A DNA stretch of 64,000 nt from JAKCDU01 sp035551615 (GCA_035551615.1 DASZNC010000159.1:1-64000), one strand, 5' to 3'. Numbered from the stretch's first letter, positions 52,104-60,039 are shown. Notes: a model not told the origin generated them from the sequence alone. Numbers and translations are program-made.

Positions 52104-53117
52104 ATGCGTTTCGATGGCACCGCACCCGAGATCTGCGGCCGGTGCGGGTTCGACTCCCGGAGGTGGTGGCGATCTGACGCGGCCGAGGTGATGGATCGGC
52201 TCGGCTACTGGTGGCGCCAGGCGAGCGCGGCCGTGAGCGATGAGGATCTCAACCGTCGGCCTGCTCCGGGAGTCTGGTCGGCCATGGAGTACGGCCTACA
52301 TTCCGCATGGGTGCTACCGCTGCTGCGGGACAGCATCGAACGGATGGTCGCTCATGATCGGAGCAGGACCCCCGACCCCTACCCCGACCTGGATATCGAA
52401 GATGCCAGCCGACCACTGACGTTGGACCCGTCGTCACTGTTCACCGATCTCGAACGGGAAGGTCGGGTGCTGGCCCGCCTGGTCCGCGCCGGCACCGACG
52501 GGTGGCACCACGTGGGATTGATGGATGACGGCACCTGGTGGCAGGCAGAGGCGACGTTGATCCACATAGTCCACGACACCACTCATCATTTTCTGGACGT
52601 GGGCGAGGGACTGGTTCGCATCGGCGCCGCCCTGACACCCGCGTCGGGCACCGTCGTCTCGGTGAACCGGCCGACCGGCGGACCGAGCCCGGCGGACGCC
52701 TCGGTAGCCATGCCGCCGAACGACTTGGCGTGTGGGACGACACGGCCAGACCGGCGAGCGCCCTATCGGGCCGTCAGCCTGTGGTCGGCCGAGATCATCG
52801 ACCAGCTGGCGGCGGAAGGTCATGCCGTGGGGATCGGCACCGCCGGCGAGAATCTGACTGTCTCGGGACTCGACTGGTCGAGCCTGCGACCAGGCACCCG
52901 GATACTGGCGGGGACCACACTCCTGGAGCTCTCCTACCCCATGGATCCGCAGGCCTGGGAGGGGTCGTGGTTCACCGACGGTGATCCAAGCCGGCTCGAC
53001 CATGCCCAGCATCCGGCCCGGGCCAGGTGGTCGGCGTGGGTCCGGCGCCCGGGGCAGGTCAGGATCGGCGACCGGGCGATCCTCTCGCCGGGGAGTGCCC
53101 AGATCGAGCTCGCATGA
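52104..53117 (+). CDS. DinB-MOSC fusion protein
   Basis: The 337-residue chain has a DinB-like four-helix domain (about 20-180). Its candidate metal histidines are those in EYGLHSAWVLPL and VHDTTHHFLDVGEG. A C-terminal MOSC domain follows (about 185-335: GTVVSVNRPTGGPSP, YRAVSLWSAEIIDQL, TAGENLTVSGLDWSSLRPGT). A Cys stands in LACGTTRP where MOSC proteins have their conserved Cys. MOSC domains carry sulfur or bind molybdopterin-linked substrates. DinB domains often use low-molecular-weight thiols. The frame is unbroken. ATG 52104 is chosen. It overlaps the HAD gene by four bases. Confidence 0.82.
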   Translation: MRFDGTAPEICGRCGFDSRRWWRSDAAEVMDRLGYWWRQASAAVSDEDLNRRPAPGVWSAMEYGLHSAWVLPLLRDSIERMVAHDRSRTPDPYPDLDIEDASRPLTLDPSSLFTDLEREGRVLARLVRAGTDGWHHVGLMDDGTWWQAEATLIHIVHDTTHHFLDVGEGLVRIGAALTPASGTVVSVNRPTGGPSPADASVAMPPNDLACGTTRPDRRAPYRAVSLWSAEIIDQLAAEGHAVGIGTAGENLTVSGLDWSSLRPGTRILAGTTLLELSYPMDPQAWEGSWFTDGDPSRLDHAQHPARARWSAWVRRPGQVRIGDRAILSPGSAQIELA

Positions 53118-53800
53118 GCCGGACGCGCTGGGATCTGGTGGTCTTCGACAATGACGGAGTCCTCGTCGACAGCGAGCGCACGGCCAATGTCGTGTTGGCC
53201 CGGATCCTCAGCGAACTGTGGCGACCGACCACCTTCGAGGACAGCGTGGCGACCTACCTGGGGGGGAGCATCGAGCGGGTCCGCTCGCTCGTCGAGAGCC
53301 AGTCGTCACGGCCGCTGCCGGACGACTTCGAGGATCGCTACCACCGGGAGCTCTTCAGCGCATTCGACACCGGCTTGGCCGCCGTGCCTGGTGCCGCCGC
53401 GCTGGTCGACGCTCTGGCCGCCTCTGATCTCCCCTTCTGTGTCGCGTCGTCGGGCAGCCGGGCCCGGATAGAACGGACCCTGACCCAGGTCGGCCTGTGG
53501 GCGCATTTCGAACGGCGAGCCTTCAGTGCCGACGAGGTCGTTGCCGGGAAACCGGCGCCCGACCTGTTCCTGCGGGCCGCCGAGCTGTCGGGGGCCGACC
53601 CGGCCAGGACCATCGTCGTGGAGGACAGCCCTCTCGGCGTCGAGGCGGCCGGAGCGGCCGGGATGGCCTGTATCGGCTTCGCCGCCGTCACCCCGGGCCA
53701 CCGGTTGACCGGGGCGGGCGCAATTGTCGAGTCCATGGACCAGGTCGAGGCTCTGATCATGGCCGGGCCTCCTCTGATCAGCTGGTCCGGCCGCGCTTAG
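53114..53800 (+). CDS. HAD-superfamily phosphatase/phosphomutase
   Basis: A 228-residue HAD hydrolase with motif I VVFDNDGVLVDSE, motif II SSGS, motif III K in VVAGKPAPDLF, and motif IV EDSPLGVEAA. A helical cap lies between about 18 and 85. The DNDGVLVDSE form and capped type resemble beta-phosphoglucomutase or sugar-phosphate phosphatases. The substrate is unknown. It is coupled to the DinB-MOSC gene by ATGA. Confidence 0.88.
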   Translation: MSRTRWDLVVFDNDGVLVDSERTANVVLARILSELWRPTTFEDSVATYLGGSIERVRSLVESQSSRPLPDDFEDRYHRELFSAFDTGLAAVPGAAALVDALAASDLPFCVASSGSRARIERTLTQVGLWAHFERRAFSADEVVAGKPAPDLFLRAAELSGADPARTIVVEDSPLGVEAAGAAGMACIGFAAVTPGHRLTGAGAIVESMDQVEALIMAGPPLISWSGRA

Positions 53801-53896
53801 CGGGCCGGCCCCAGCTCCTCGTAATCCGTGCACGGCCACGTTCGTGCTTCCGGCCAAGGCCGGTACCGGAGCGGACGGTGAGCCAAGCTGGTCGTC

Positions 53897-54655
53897 GTGG
53901 AACCCGTCACCTATCCGGAGTACCTGGGTCTGGACACCGTCCTATCCGCCCAACACCCGAGGAGTGAGGAGCACGACGAGATGCTCTTCATCATCGTCCA
54001 CCAGGTATACGAGCTGTGGTTCAAGCAACTTCTCCATGAGGGCCGCCACCTCAGTGAGCGCCTGGAGGCCGGCGATGGGCCGCGGTCGCTTCACACACTC
54101 AAGAGAATGCTGACCATTCTCAAGGTGGCGGTGGCCCAGGTAGACGTCATCGAGACCATGACGCCCCGTCAGTTCACCGGCTTCCGAGCCCGCTTGGACA
54201 CGGCCAGTGGGTTCCAGTCCGCCCAGTTCCGGCGCCTCGAGGTCCTACTCGGCCGGCGCGACGAGGGGCTGCCCCGCTCCGACCCGGCGCTGGCGAACGA
54301 CGTGGGTCGCCGGCCGGTATTCGACAGCTACCTTCGGTATCTGGAAGTGCGGCACTGGCCGGTGCCGGAAGAGGTCCTGCATCGGAATCCGGCTGAACCG
54401 TACGAAGGAGCGGAAGGGGTGCAGCAACTTCTGCTGACCGTCTACGAGGCCGACGGTGAGGAGGCTCAGGTCGCCGAGCGGCTCGTGGACCTGGATGAGG
54501 GATTGCAGGAATGGCGCTACCGGCACGTGAAGATGGTTGAACGCACGATCGGTGACAAGCCGGGTACCGGCGGATCCTCAGGGGCCGGCTACCTGCGCTC
54601 GACGCTCTTCCGTCCGGTCTTCCCGGACCTCTGGGCCGTCCGGCCTAAGCTGTGA
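53897..54655 (+). CDS. kynA: Tryptophan 2,3-dioxygenase
   Basis: A haem enzyme that opens the indole ring of tryptophan to N-formylkynurenine. The 252-residue protein has TYPEYLGLDTVLSAQHPRSE, DEMLFIIVHQVYELWFKQL, SGFQSAQFRRLE and the haem-ligand region WRYRHVKMVERTIG, with GTGGSSGAGYL near the end. The start is GTG 53897. No kynurenine pathway partners are adjacent, so the gene stands alone in this window. Confidence 0.93.
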   Translation: MEPVTYPEYLGLDTVLSAQHPRSEEHDEMLFIIVHQVYELWFKQLLHEGRHLSERLEAGDGPRSLHTLKRMLTILKVAVAQVDVIETMTPRQFTGFRARLDTASGFQSAQFRRLEVLLGRRDEGLPRSDPALANDVGRRPVFDSYLRYLEVRHWPVPEEVLHRNPAEPYEGAEGVQQLLLTVYEADGEEAQVAERLVDLDEGLQEWRYRHVKMVERTIGDKPGTGGSSGAGYLRSTLFRPVFPDLWAVRPKL

Positions 54656-54705
54656 TCGGGGCGGAGCTCCTCCCGCCTGCCTGAAGCATGGGGTAGCAGC
54701 ATCAG

Positions 54706-54945
54706 ATGACTAACGATTCGGACCGGCTGATTGATCTGAGCGAGCGATTGTCGGCTACCTGTCGAGCCCTGCTGGAGCTCACGGTCGTGGTCGAGACGCT
54801 CGCTGAGATGGTGTCTGCGTCGAACATCGCCGCCGCCCGCGACCTGCTCACGTCCCCGGAGATGGATGACGTGAACACCCAGATGCGGACCCATCTTCTC
54901 GGTGTCCGCGACGCACTGCAGCACGCCAACCGGCCCCGTCACTAG
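54706..54945 (+). CDS. Small helical protein of unknown function (79 aa)
   Basis: The product is almost all helix (LSERLSATCRALLELTVVVE, TLAEMV) with alternating charged residues and no membrane segment. No family is recognised. It follows the tryptophan dioxygenase gene by 50 bases and precedes the gas vesicle operon by about 320 bases. It could belong to either or stand alone. Confidence 0.5.
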   Translation: MTNDSDRLIDLSERLSATCRALLELTVVVETLAEMVSASNIAAARDLLTSPEMDDVNTQMRTHLLGVRDALQHANRPRH

Positions 54946-55263
54946 TCCCTCCGGCACCCCGGGAGAGGGGCCCCACGGGTAGCTGGCGCTCCGACCGATC
55001 CGGCTTGCTTAATTCGGACACATAAGAGATTCCCGCTGATATACCCCTTCGACACATTACGGCCAGTACGGCAGCGGGCGTTTTAGTCGTTTTGGCGACG
55101 GGTACGGCAGCTATCACACACATCAACCGGTAAGCCGATTCCGACATTCGGGGGGACGGCTACCGGCCGACGGAGCCCGCATTGATCGGGCCCAAGGCGG
55201 TGATCATCGTTGCCATCGATTCTCGGAGAAAGACGCGCTGACGCGTCATCCCGGAGCGGGAAA
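54946..55263. other. Spacer, probable gas vesicle operon promoter region
   Basis: The 318-base gap before the first SRPBCC gene is clearly less GC-rich than the surroundings around 55000-55140. TACGGCAGCGGGC and TACGGCAGC recur within it as an imperfect direct repeat. No frame on either strand looks coding. It should contain the operon promoter, but I cannot assign -10/-35 boxes with confidence. Confidence 0.45.
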
Positions 55264-55746
55264 ATGCGAAAGCCAAGTTCGCCTCAACCGGTGAAGGGTG
55301 CCCACATCATCACCGAGCACATAGACGTCGGCGTATCGAATGAACGGGCTTACGAACTCTGGACCGACTATGGCAAGTGGTCTGACATCTTCAAGAACGA
55401 GGAGGCCGGTCGTGCTCGCGGCCAAGGTCGAGCCCGCAGCGCCGGTCAGAAGATCCGCGTCACGGCCAAGATCGGTCCGTCCCAACGGAAATGGCAGGCT
55501 GAGGTCAGCGACTCCGATCCAGGCACCCAGGTCAGCTGGCGAGCCGTCGGTGGCATACAGGCCATGGGCCGCACGTCGTTCCACTCCCTGGATGACCGCC
55601 TAACACACGTGATGGTGGAGATCGAGTACCGACCCTCCGGACTGATGGAGATCCTCGGGAACTTCTTCCGTATGCAACGCCGGCGGGTGAGACGGGATCT
55701 CCGCCTGTTCAAGAACTTCGCCGAGTTGCAGGGAGGCCAGAAATGA
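55264..55746 (+). CDS. SRPBCC-fold protein of the gas vesicle operon
   Basis: A 160-residue START/cyclase-like (SRPBCC) domain: IITEHIDVGVSNERAYELWT, DYGKWSDIFKN, SWRAVGGIQAMGRTSFHSLD, then VEIEYRPSGLMEIL and a basic RMQRRRVRRDLRLFKNF helix. SRPBCC proteins occur in actinobacterial gas vesicle clusters with unproven roles, perhaps binding hydrophobic surfaces. ATG 55264 has GGAGCGGG upstream; ATG-like starts from 55210 are less likely. The stop overlaps the next gene (ATGA). Confidence 0.82.
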   Translation: MRKPSSPQPVKGAHIITEHIDVGVSNERAYELWTDYGKWSDIFKNEEAGRARGQGRARSAGQKIRVTAKIGPSQRKWQAEVSDSDPGTQVSWRAVGGIQAMGRTSFHSLDDRLTHVMVEIEYRPSGLMEILGNFFRMQRRRVRRDLRLFKNFAELQGGQK

Positions 55747-56750
55747 CGCCTCGGCGACGGTCAGGGCTTTCCTTCGGCCGGCGCGGCCCGACCCGCCTAG
55801 AACAAATGGCCAAGATCGGTTCAACCGCGGCGGTCCTCGTGCCTCTCGCCGAACAGGCGGTCCATGCCGTGGGCAAGGCTCGTGACCTGACTGCCGGGGC
55901 GCGCCAGGCGAAGGACAAGGTGCAGCAGATCGAGCAGGCCGTGTCATCCCACTCCAGCACGATCGGTAAGGCCGCCGCGCTTGTTCACACCGCCGGAAAG
56001 AGCGGCAAAGACAAGCCGAAGCTCTCCCACCTCATCGAGGAGCACACCGATATCGGCGTGCCGCGCGCCACCGTCTACAACCAGTGGACGCAGATGGAGC
56101 TCTTTCCGAGCATCGTCAAAGGCGTCAACGCGGTCGATCAGGACGACGACGACCAGACCATCTGGACGTCGAAGATAGGCCCTGTCCGACGATCCTGGAA
56201 AGCCCGGATCACCGAGCAGGTCGCCGACGAGAAAATCGCCTGGCGCAGCGAGAGCGGCCCTGAGCATCAAGGTGTGGTCACGTTCCACAGCCTGAGCCCT
56301 GATCTCACCCGCATCCTGATCCAGATGCACTACAAGCCGCACGGTCCCCTGGAGATCATCGCCAACGAGTTACGTGTCCAACGGCGACGGGTCCGGAGGG
56401 ATCTCCGGATGTTCAAGCACTTCTTGGAGTTGCGCGTCGAAGAGACCGGCGGTTGGCGGGGAGAGATCGGCTCGGACCACAAACCGGCCCGATCCCACCC
56501 GAGAAAGTCGGCGACCAGGGCCAACAGCACTGCAGCCAAAACCAACCGCACCGCCAAGGCCAACAGCACCTCGAAGGCCAACGGCGCCGCTCGCGCCAAT
56601 GGCCACGCCGGTCGTTCCAACGGCGCCGCTCAGGGCAGCCGCGCCGCCCGGGCCAACGGGGCGGCGAAGGCCAACGGGGCGGCGAAGGCCAACGGGGCCA
56701 CGAAGACGGCCAAGAAAGCCACTCGAACGGCGAAGGCGGCGACCCGATGA
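55743..56750 (+). CDS. SRPBCC protein with N-terminal helical and histone-like C-terminal extensions
   Basis: A 335-residue protein. Residues about 20-90 form a helical region, and about 95-235 an SRPBCC domain closely related to that of the preceding gene (HTDIGVPRATVYNQWTQMEL, RVQRRRVRRDLRMFKHFLEL). The final 85 residues are made almost only of Ala, Lys, Asn, Gly, Thr and Arg (KANGAAKANGATKTAKKATR). Such a tail resembles histone H1 and bacterial histone-like proteins and is strongly basic. It may bind nucleic acid, or the acidic tail of the GvpA encoded just downstream (inference). It overlaps both neighbours by four bases. Confidence 0.85.
   Translation: MTPRRRSGLSFGRRGPTRLEQMAKIGSTAAVLVPLAEQAVHAVGKARDLTAGARQAKDKVQQIEQAVSSHSSTIGKAAALVHTAGKSGKDKPKLSHLIEEHTDIGVPRATVYNQWTQMELFPSIVKGVNAVDQDDDDQTIWTSKIGPVRRSWKARITEQVADEKIAWRSESGPEHQGVVTFHSLSPDLTRILIQMHYKPHGPLEIIANELRVQRRRVRRDLRMFKHFLELRVEETGGWRGEIGSDHKPARSHPRKSATRANSTAAKTNRTAKANSTSKANGAARANGHAGRSNGAAQGSRAARANGAAKANGAAKANGATKTAKKATRTAKAATR
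56652..56705 (+). repeat. Three 18-base tandem repeats in the basic tail
   Basis: The unit GCCAACGGGGCGGCGAAG occurs at 56652-56669 and 56670-56687, with a third copy at 56688-56705 differing by two bases. It encodes ANGAAK repeats. Such repeats make the tail length prone to change between strains. Confidence 0.9.
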
Positions 56751-57316
56751 CAATGACATCGGGCAGTTCCATCACCCGGGCCCCTCGGCCGAGCAGTCTG
56801 GCCGACGTGCTGGACCTCATCTTGGACAAGGGTCTGGTCATCGACGCCTATGTCCGGGTGTCAGCGGTCGGGATCGAGTTGCTCACCATCGACGCCCGCA
56901 TCGTCATCGCCAGCGTCGACACCTACCTTCACTACGCCGAGGCGGTGAATCGTCTGGATCTGAGCAACACCGAGACCAAGGGCATCACCGGGCTGTTCGG
57001 TGACAACGACGGCGACGGAGACGGCAGCAGTAGCTCCCGGACCGGGCGCCGGCAATCCGGCGCAGATTCGTCCGACGACGATGATGACGAGCCGGAGGAG
57101 AGCAGTCGCCAGTTGCGCCCCGGCCGCTCTCGGAAGGACAGCCACTCACAGGCCGACGAGGACGACGGGGATGACGGCGATGACAGCGACGCCGACAGCG
57201 GTGCTCAGGACGGCGATGACGACGGCGATGACGACGGCGATGACGACGAACCCGAAGCAGGCGCACACCGGCGGGGCCTAGCCGCCCGCCTTCAAGAGAG
57301 AGGTAAATGGAGCTGA
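56747..57316 (+). CDS. gvpA: GvpA gas vesicle shell protein with long acidic tail
   Basis: Residues about 10-80 are a full GvpA domain (LADVLDLILDKGLVIDAYVR, VSAVGIELLTIDARIVIASV, DTYLHYAEAVNRLDL), the protein that forms the gas vesicle wall. Normal GvpA has about 70-140 residues. This one has 189, because of a roughly 105-residue tail that is mostly Asp, Glu, Ser and Gly, with runs such as DSSDDDDDEPEESS and DGDDDGDDDGDDDEPE. The tail could coat the outer vesicle surface or dock the basic-tailed SRPBCC protein. It overlaps the upstream gene (ATGA). Its core is nearly identical to the second gvpA at 58060. Confidence 0.93.
   Translation: MTMTSGSSITRAPRPSSLADVLDLILDKGLVIDAYVRVSAVGIELLTIDARIVIASVDTYLHYAEAVNRLDLSNTETKGITGLFGDNDGDGDGSSSSRTGRRQSGADSSDDDDDEPEESSRQLRPGRSRKDSHSQADEDDGDDGDDSDADSGAQDGDDDGDDDGDDDEPEAGAHRRGLAARLQERGKWS
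57212..57247 (+). repeat. Three 12-base tandem repeats in the acidic tail
   Basis: GGCGATGACGAC is repeated exactly at 57212-57223, 57224-57235 and 57236-57247, encoding GDDD units of the acidic GvpA tail. Like the repeats in the basic tail gene upstream, this suggests both tails grew by slippage. Confidence 0.9.
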
Positions 57317-57558
57317 TGAAGGTACGAGATCTGAAGCCACAAAGACACCACCTGCTCGATGAGATGAACAGCGTGGACCGGGCCGCGGGCGCCATGCTCG
57401 CCCTCGGTGCCCTCAATTGGGGCCTCGTCGGCGCCGCCAACTTCGACGCCATACGAGCCACGCTCGGCCGGTCCAAGGCGGCCCGCGCCGCCTACGGGAT
57501 GGTCGGGGCCAGCGCCGCCTACGCACTGGCCCGCAGCCAGCAGCTGGCCCGGCGGTAG
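57307..57558 (+). CDS. DUF378-like small membrane protein
   Basis: An 83-residue protein with two hydrophobic segments. The central LALGALNWGLVGAANFDAIR, followed by AAYGMVGASAAYALA, matches the DUF378 pattern (GalNWGLvG, YxlvGxaA). The function of DUF378 is unknown. It overlaps the end of the acidic gvpA by ten bases. ATG 57307 has AGAGAGG upstream; ATG 57316 is an alternative. Confidence 0.75.
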   Translation: MELMKVRDLKPQRHHLLDEMNSVDRAAGAMLALGALNWGLVGAANFDAIRATLGRSKAARAAYGMVGASAAYALARSQQLARR

Positions 57559-57571
57559 CGGAGGTATTGGG

Positions 57572-58060
57572 ATGTTCAAGAGGTTCAGCGCCGGGTTTGC
57601 CGTCGGGTATGTCCTCGGCGCACGGGCCGGCCAGAAGAGATACGAACAGATCACCGACCTGGCCGACAAGGTCATGGACCTGCCGGTGGTCAGCCGGGCC
57701 GCCGACCGGGCCCAGGACATGGTCACGGCGGACAACGGGCGCCGTCTGCTCGACTCGCTGAGGGAACGGGCTCCGTTTCCCCGGTCGGAGGACGACGACG
57801 ACCAGGAGACCGACGAAGACGACCAGGAGACCGGCGAAGACGAGAGCGAATCGTCTGAAGGCGAGCCGGAGGACGGCGAGGAAGGCAACCAGCCGACCAG
57901 TTCTAACGGGGCCAAGCGGCGATCGGCCGACTCCCGGCACTCGACTCGGAACGGGTCCGGAGCGCGGCCTCGGTCCGATGGTCGTTCCCGCGGACGGAAC
58001 TCCGGGGGCCGCCTGGGCAACCTGGCCGGTGCCGCCCTCGAGCGCGGGCGCGTAGGCTGA
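57572..58060 (+). CDS. YtxH-like membrane-associated protein with charged C-terminal tail
   Basis: The first 60 residues (MFKRFSAGFAVGYVLGARAG, QKRYEQITDLADKVMDLPVV) are like small actinobacterial YtxH-type proteins with a glycine-rich helix. The remaining 100 residues are a polyampholyte. An acidic block (EDDDDQETDEDDQETGEDES) is followed by a basic Ser/Arg/Gly block (KRRSADSRHSTRNGSGARPR). It has GGAGG before ATG 57572 and shares one base with the gvpA that follows. The combination within a gas vesicle operon suggests a vesicle-to-membrane or vesicle-to-vesicle tether (inference). Confidence 0.78.
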   Translation: MFKRFSAGFAVGYVLGARAGQKRYEQITDLADKVMDLPVVSRAADRAQDMVTADNGRRLLDSLRERAPFPRSEDDDDQETDEDDQETGEDESESSEGEPEDGEEGNQPTSSNGAKRRSADSRHSTRNGSGARPRSDGRSRGRNSGGRLGNLAGAALERGRVG

Positions 58061-58404
58061 TGCCGCCGGCATCCGGTTCGATCACCCGCGCCCCCCGGCC
58101 CAGCAGCCTGGCCGACGTACTCGACCTCATTCTCGACAAGGGCCTGGTCATCGACGCCTACGTCCGGGTCGCGGCCCTCGGCATCGAGGTGCTGACCATC
58201 GACGCTCGTGTCGTCATCGCCAGTGTCGATACCTACCTGCACTACGCAGAGGCGGTCAACCGCCTCGACCTGACCCAGACCGAGACGCAGGGCATACAGG
58301 GGCTGGCGCATGATGTGATCGAGGCCGGCGCCCGCGGCAAGACTCAGGGCGCCATCGAAGGGGTCAAGAGCAGCCTGGGCCGTCACCGGCGGAACCAGGA
58401 CTAG
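58060..58404 (+). CDS. gvpA: GvpA gas vesicle shell protein (second copy)
   Basis: A 114-residue GvpA nearly identical in its core to the protein at 56747 (ITRAPRPSSLADVLDLILDK, GLVIDAYVRV, then DTYLHYAEAVNRLDL). It has a short helical tail with a mild positive charge rather than an acidic one. It is likely the bulk shell protein, with the acidic copy as a minor or surface-modifying form. Three bases separate it from gvpF. Confidence 0.95.
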   Translation: MPPASGSITRAPRPSSLADVLDLILDKGLVIDAYVRVAALGIEVLTIDARVVIASVDTYLHYAEAVNRLDLTQTETQGIQGLAHDVIEAGARGKTQGAIEGVKSSLGRHRRNQD

Positions 58405-58407
58405 CGG

Positions 58408-59154
58408 ATGCCCGACCAGATCTGCGTGTACGCGGTGGTGCCATCAGCCACTGACAACCGCCGGTTGACCTCCGAGACAGGGATCGATGGGTGTCCCCTC
58501 GAGCTGGTGGAATGCGGTCCACTGGCCGCGCTGGTGTCTCCCGTTCAGTCCGAGCGCCTCCGCCCGACCCGCGCCGCGCTCACCGCGCATGAGCAGGTCA
58601 CGGCGACGGCTCATCAGATCGGTCCATGCATCCCGGTCCGGTTCGGAACGCTCTTCCCGGATCGCCAATCGGTGGAACGGGACCTGCTGACCGCCCAGCG
58701 GAGCCATCTCGATTCGCTGATCCACGAGGTGGAGAACCGGGACGAGTACCGGCTCCGGGCCCGCTACCTCGCCAACGTCGCTCTGACCGAGGTAGTGGCC
58801 CGGAGCCGTGAAGTGCAGCGGTTCCGCCGGAAGCTGAACGGAGGGCCGGCTCCGCAAGCGGCGCAGATCCAACTCGGGGAGTTGGTGGTCGCCGGACTGG
58901 AGGCACTGCGCGACGAAGACGCGGAAGCGGTCATGAATCACATTTCCCCCTACATGGTGGCCGGCCGCCGCTTGCCCGACCGAGCCGAGGACACCGCCGT
59001 CCATCTGGCTCTACTGGTCGACCGGACCCGGGGCCAAGACCTCGAACGGGCGGTCGAGCAACTGGGCGGAGCCCAGCGTGGACGCCTGCACATCGATCTG
59101 GTCGGCCCGCTGGCTCCGTGGGACTTCACCCTCCTCGAGACGGGGGCAGCCTGA
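58408..59154 (+). CDS. gvpF: GvpF/GvpL-family gas vesicle assembly protein
   Basis: A 248-residue GvpF/L domain protein (ICVYAVVPSA at the start, IPVRFGTLFPDRQSVERDLL, ARYLANVALTEVV, HIDLVGPLAPWDFTLLET). GvpF is essential for assembly and can line the inner vesicle wall in other organisms. The stop overlaps gvpG by one base (TGATG). Confidence 0.93.
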   Translation: MPDQICVYAVVPSATDNRRLTSETGIDGCPLELVECGPLAALVSPVQSERLRPTRAALTAHEQVTATAHQIGPCIPVRFGTLFPDRQSVERDLLTAQRSHLDSLIHEVENRDEYRLRARYLANVALTEVVARSREVQRFRRKLNGGPAPQAAQIQLGELVVAGLEALRDEDAEAVMNHISPYMVAGRRLPDRAEDTAVHLALLVDRTRGQDLERAVEQLGGAQRGRLHIDLVGPLAPWDFTLLETGAA

Positions 59155-59390
59155 TGGGGTTGTTCAGGTCCCTGGTTCTCCTGCCCCTCGCTCCGGTGCA
59201 AGGTGTGGTGTGGGTGGCAGAGCAGCTGCAACAGCAAGCTGACCAGATACTTCTCGACCCTGACTCGATCCTGGCCGAGTTGGACCACTGGCAACACGCC
59301 GTCGACACCGGGATGATCACCGAGGACGAGTACCTGGTGTACGAGGAGGAGCTGCTCGACCGACTAGATGCCATCCGGGAGCTCACATGA
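59154..59390 (+). CDS. gvpG: GvpG gas vesicle assembly protein
   Basis: A 78-residue helical protein with the standard GvpG start (LFRSLVLLPLAPVQGVVWVA, EQLQQQAD) and an acidic coiled end (DEYLVYEEELLDRL). It is required for vesicle assembly in haloarchaea and Bacillus systems. It is coupled to gvpF upstream and the gvpO-like gene downstream. Confidence 0.93.
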   Translation: MGLFRSLVLLPLAPVQGVVWVAEQLQQQADQILLDPDSILAELDHWQHAVDTGMITEDEYLVYEEELLDRLDAIRELT

Positions 59391-59665
59391 CCGCGAAGTC
59401 GAGAGCCGTCGGTGATGTGATCGCCGCCGCCCGGCAGGAACTGCGCATGCTCACTGGCCACGAAGTCGACTCGGTCAGCGCCGTGCGGGCCGAGGAGGAT
59501 GGCTGGCACATCACCTTCGAGGTCGTCGAGCTCAAGCGCGTCCCGGAGTCGACGTCGGTGCTCGGCACATACGAGACGCTTGCTGACGATGACGGCGCAG
59601 TCATCGAGTTCGCCCGTAGCCGTCGCTATTACCGGAATCAGCCCTCAGAAGGCGATGCTCCATGA
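59387..59665 (+). CDS. gvpO: GvpO-like gas vesicle protein
   Basis: A 92-residue protein with the GvpO pattern VIAAARQELRMLTGHEVDSV, GWHITFEVVELKRVPEST, VLGTYE and a basic RSRRYYRN end. GvpO is needed for vesicle formation or gvp expression in other organisms. It overlaps gvpG and gvpJ by four bases each. Confidence 0.9.
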   Translation: MTAKSRAVGDVIAAARQELRMLTGHEVDSVSAVRAEEDGWHITFEVVELKRVPESTSVLGTYETLADDDGAVIEFARSRRYYRNQPSEGDAP

Positions 59666-60039
59666 CCTGGCAGGATTCCCCCCTCCACTACGGCGGTCCG
59701 CCGTCCACTCAGGCTCAGAGCGGCTCGACCAATCTGGCCGACTTGCTCGAGCGCATCCTCGACAAAGGGATCGTCATCGCAGGTGACATCTCTATCAGCC
59801 TGGTCGATATCGAACTGCTGACGATAAAGCTGCGCCTGCTCATCGCTTCGGTCGACAAGGCCCGGGAGATGGGCGTCAACTGGTGGGAATCCGACCCGTG
59901 GCTCTCCAGCCGGGCCTCCTCGCAGCTCCAGGGCGCGGGCTCCCCTCAGGCGATGACGGAACTGGAGAGTCGTCTGGACCGGATCGAAAAGGCCTTGAGC
60001 GGGCCGGCTGCGGGCGACGGGAGTTCCGCCGACCGGTGA
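59662..60039 (+). CDS. gvpJ: GvpJ (GvpA/J/M family minor shell protein)
   Basis: A 125-residue GvpA-type domain (LADLLERILDKGIVIAGDIS, ISLVDIELLTIKLRLLIASV, DKAREMG) with the GDISISL variant typical of GvpJ. A 45-residue hydrophilic tail ends in a coiled segment. Minor shell proteins shape the conical ends. It overlaps the following GvpL gene (GTGA). Confidence 0.92.
   Translation: MTWQDSPLHYGGPPSTQAQSGSTNLADLLERILDKGIVIAGDISISLVDIELLTIKLRLLIASVDKAREMGVNWWESDPWLSSRASSQLQGAGSPQAMTELESRLDRIEKALSGPAAGDGSSADR

Noticed and set aside
53871..53890. Palindromic bases before the tryptophan dioxygenase gene
   Set aside because: CCGGCC-AA-GGCCGG a little upstream is a simple GC palindrome likely by chance in such sequence. 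Nothing else supports an operator.
54848..55147. Minus-strand frame in the gap before the gas vesicle operon
   Set aside because: There is no ribosome site, composition is poor and it overlaps the small helical protein gene on the other strand. The region reads better as promoter sequence.
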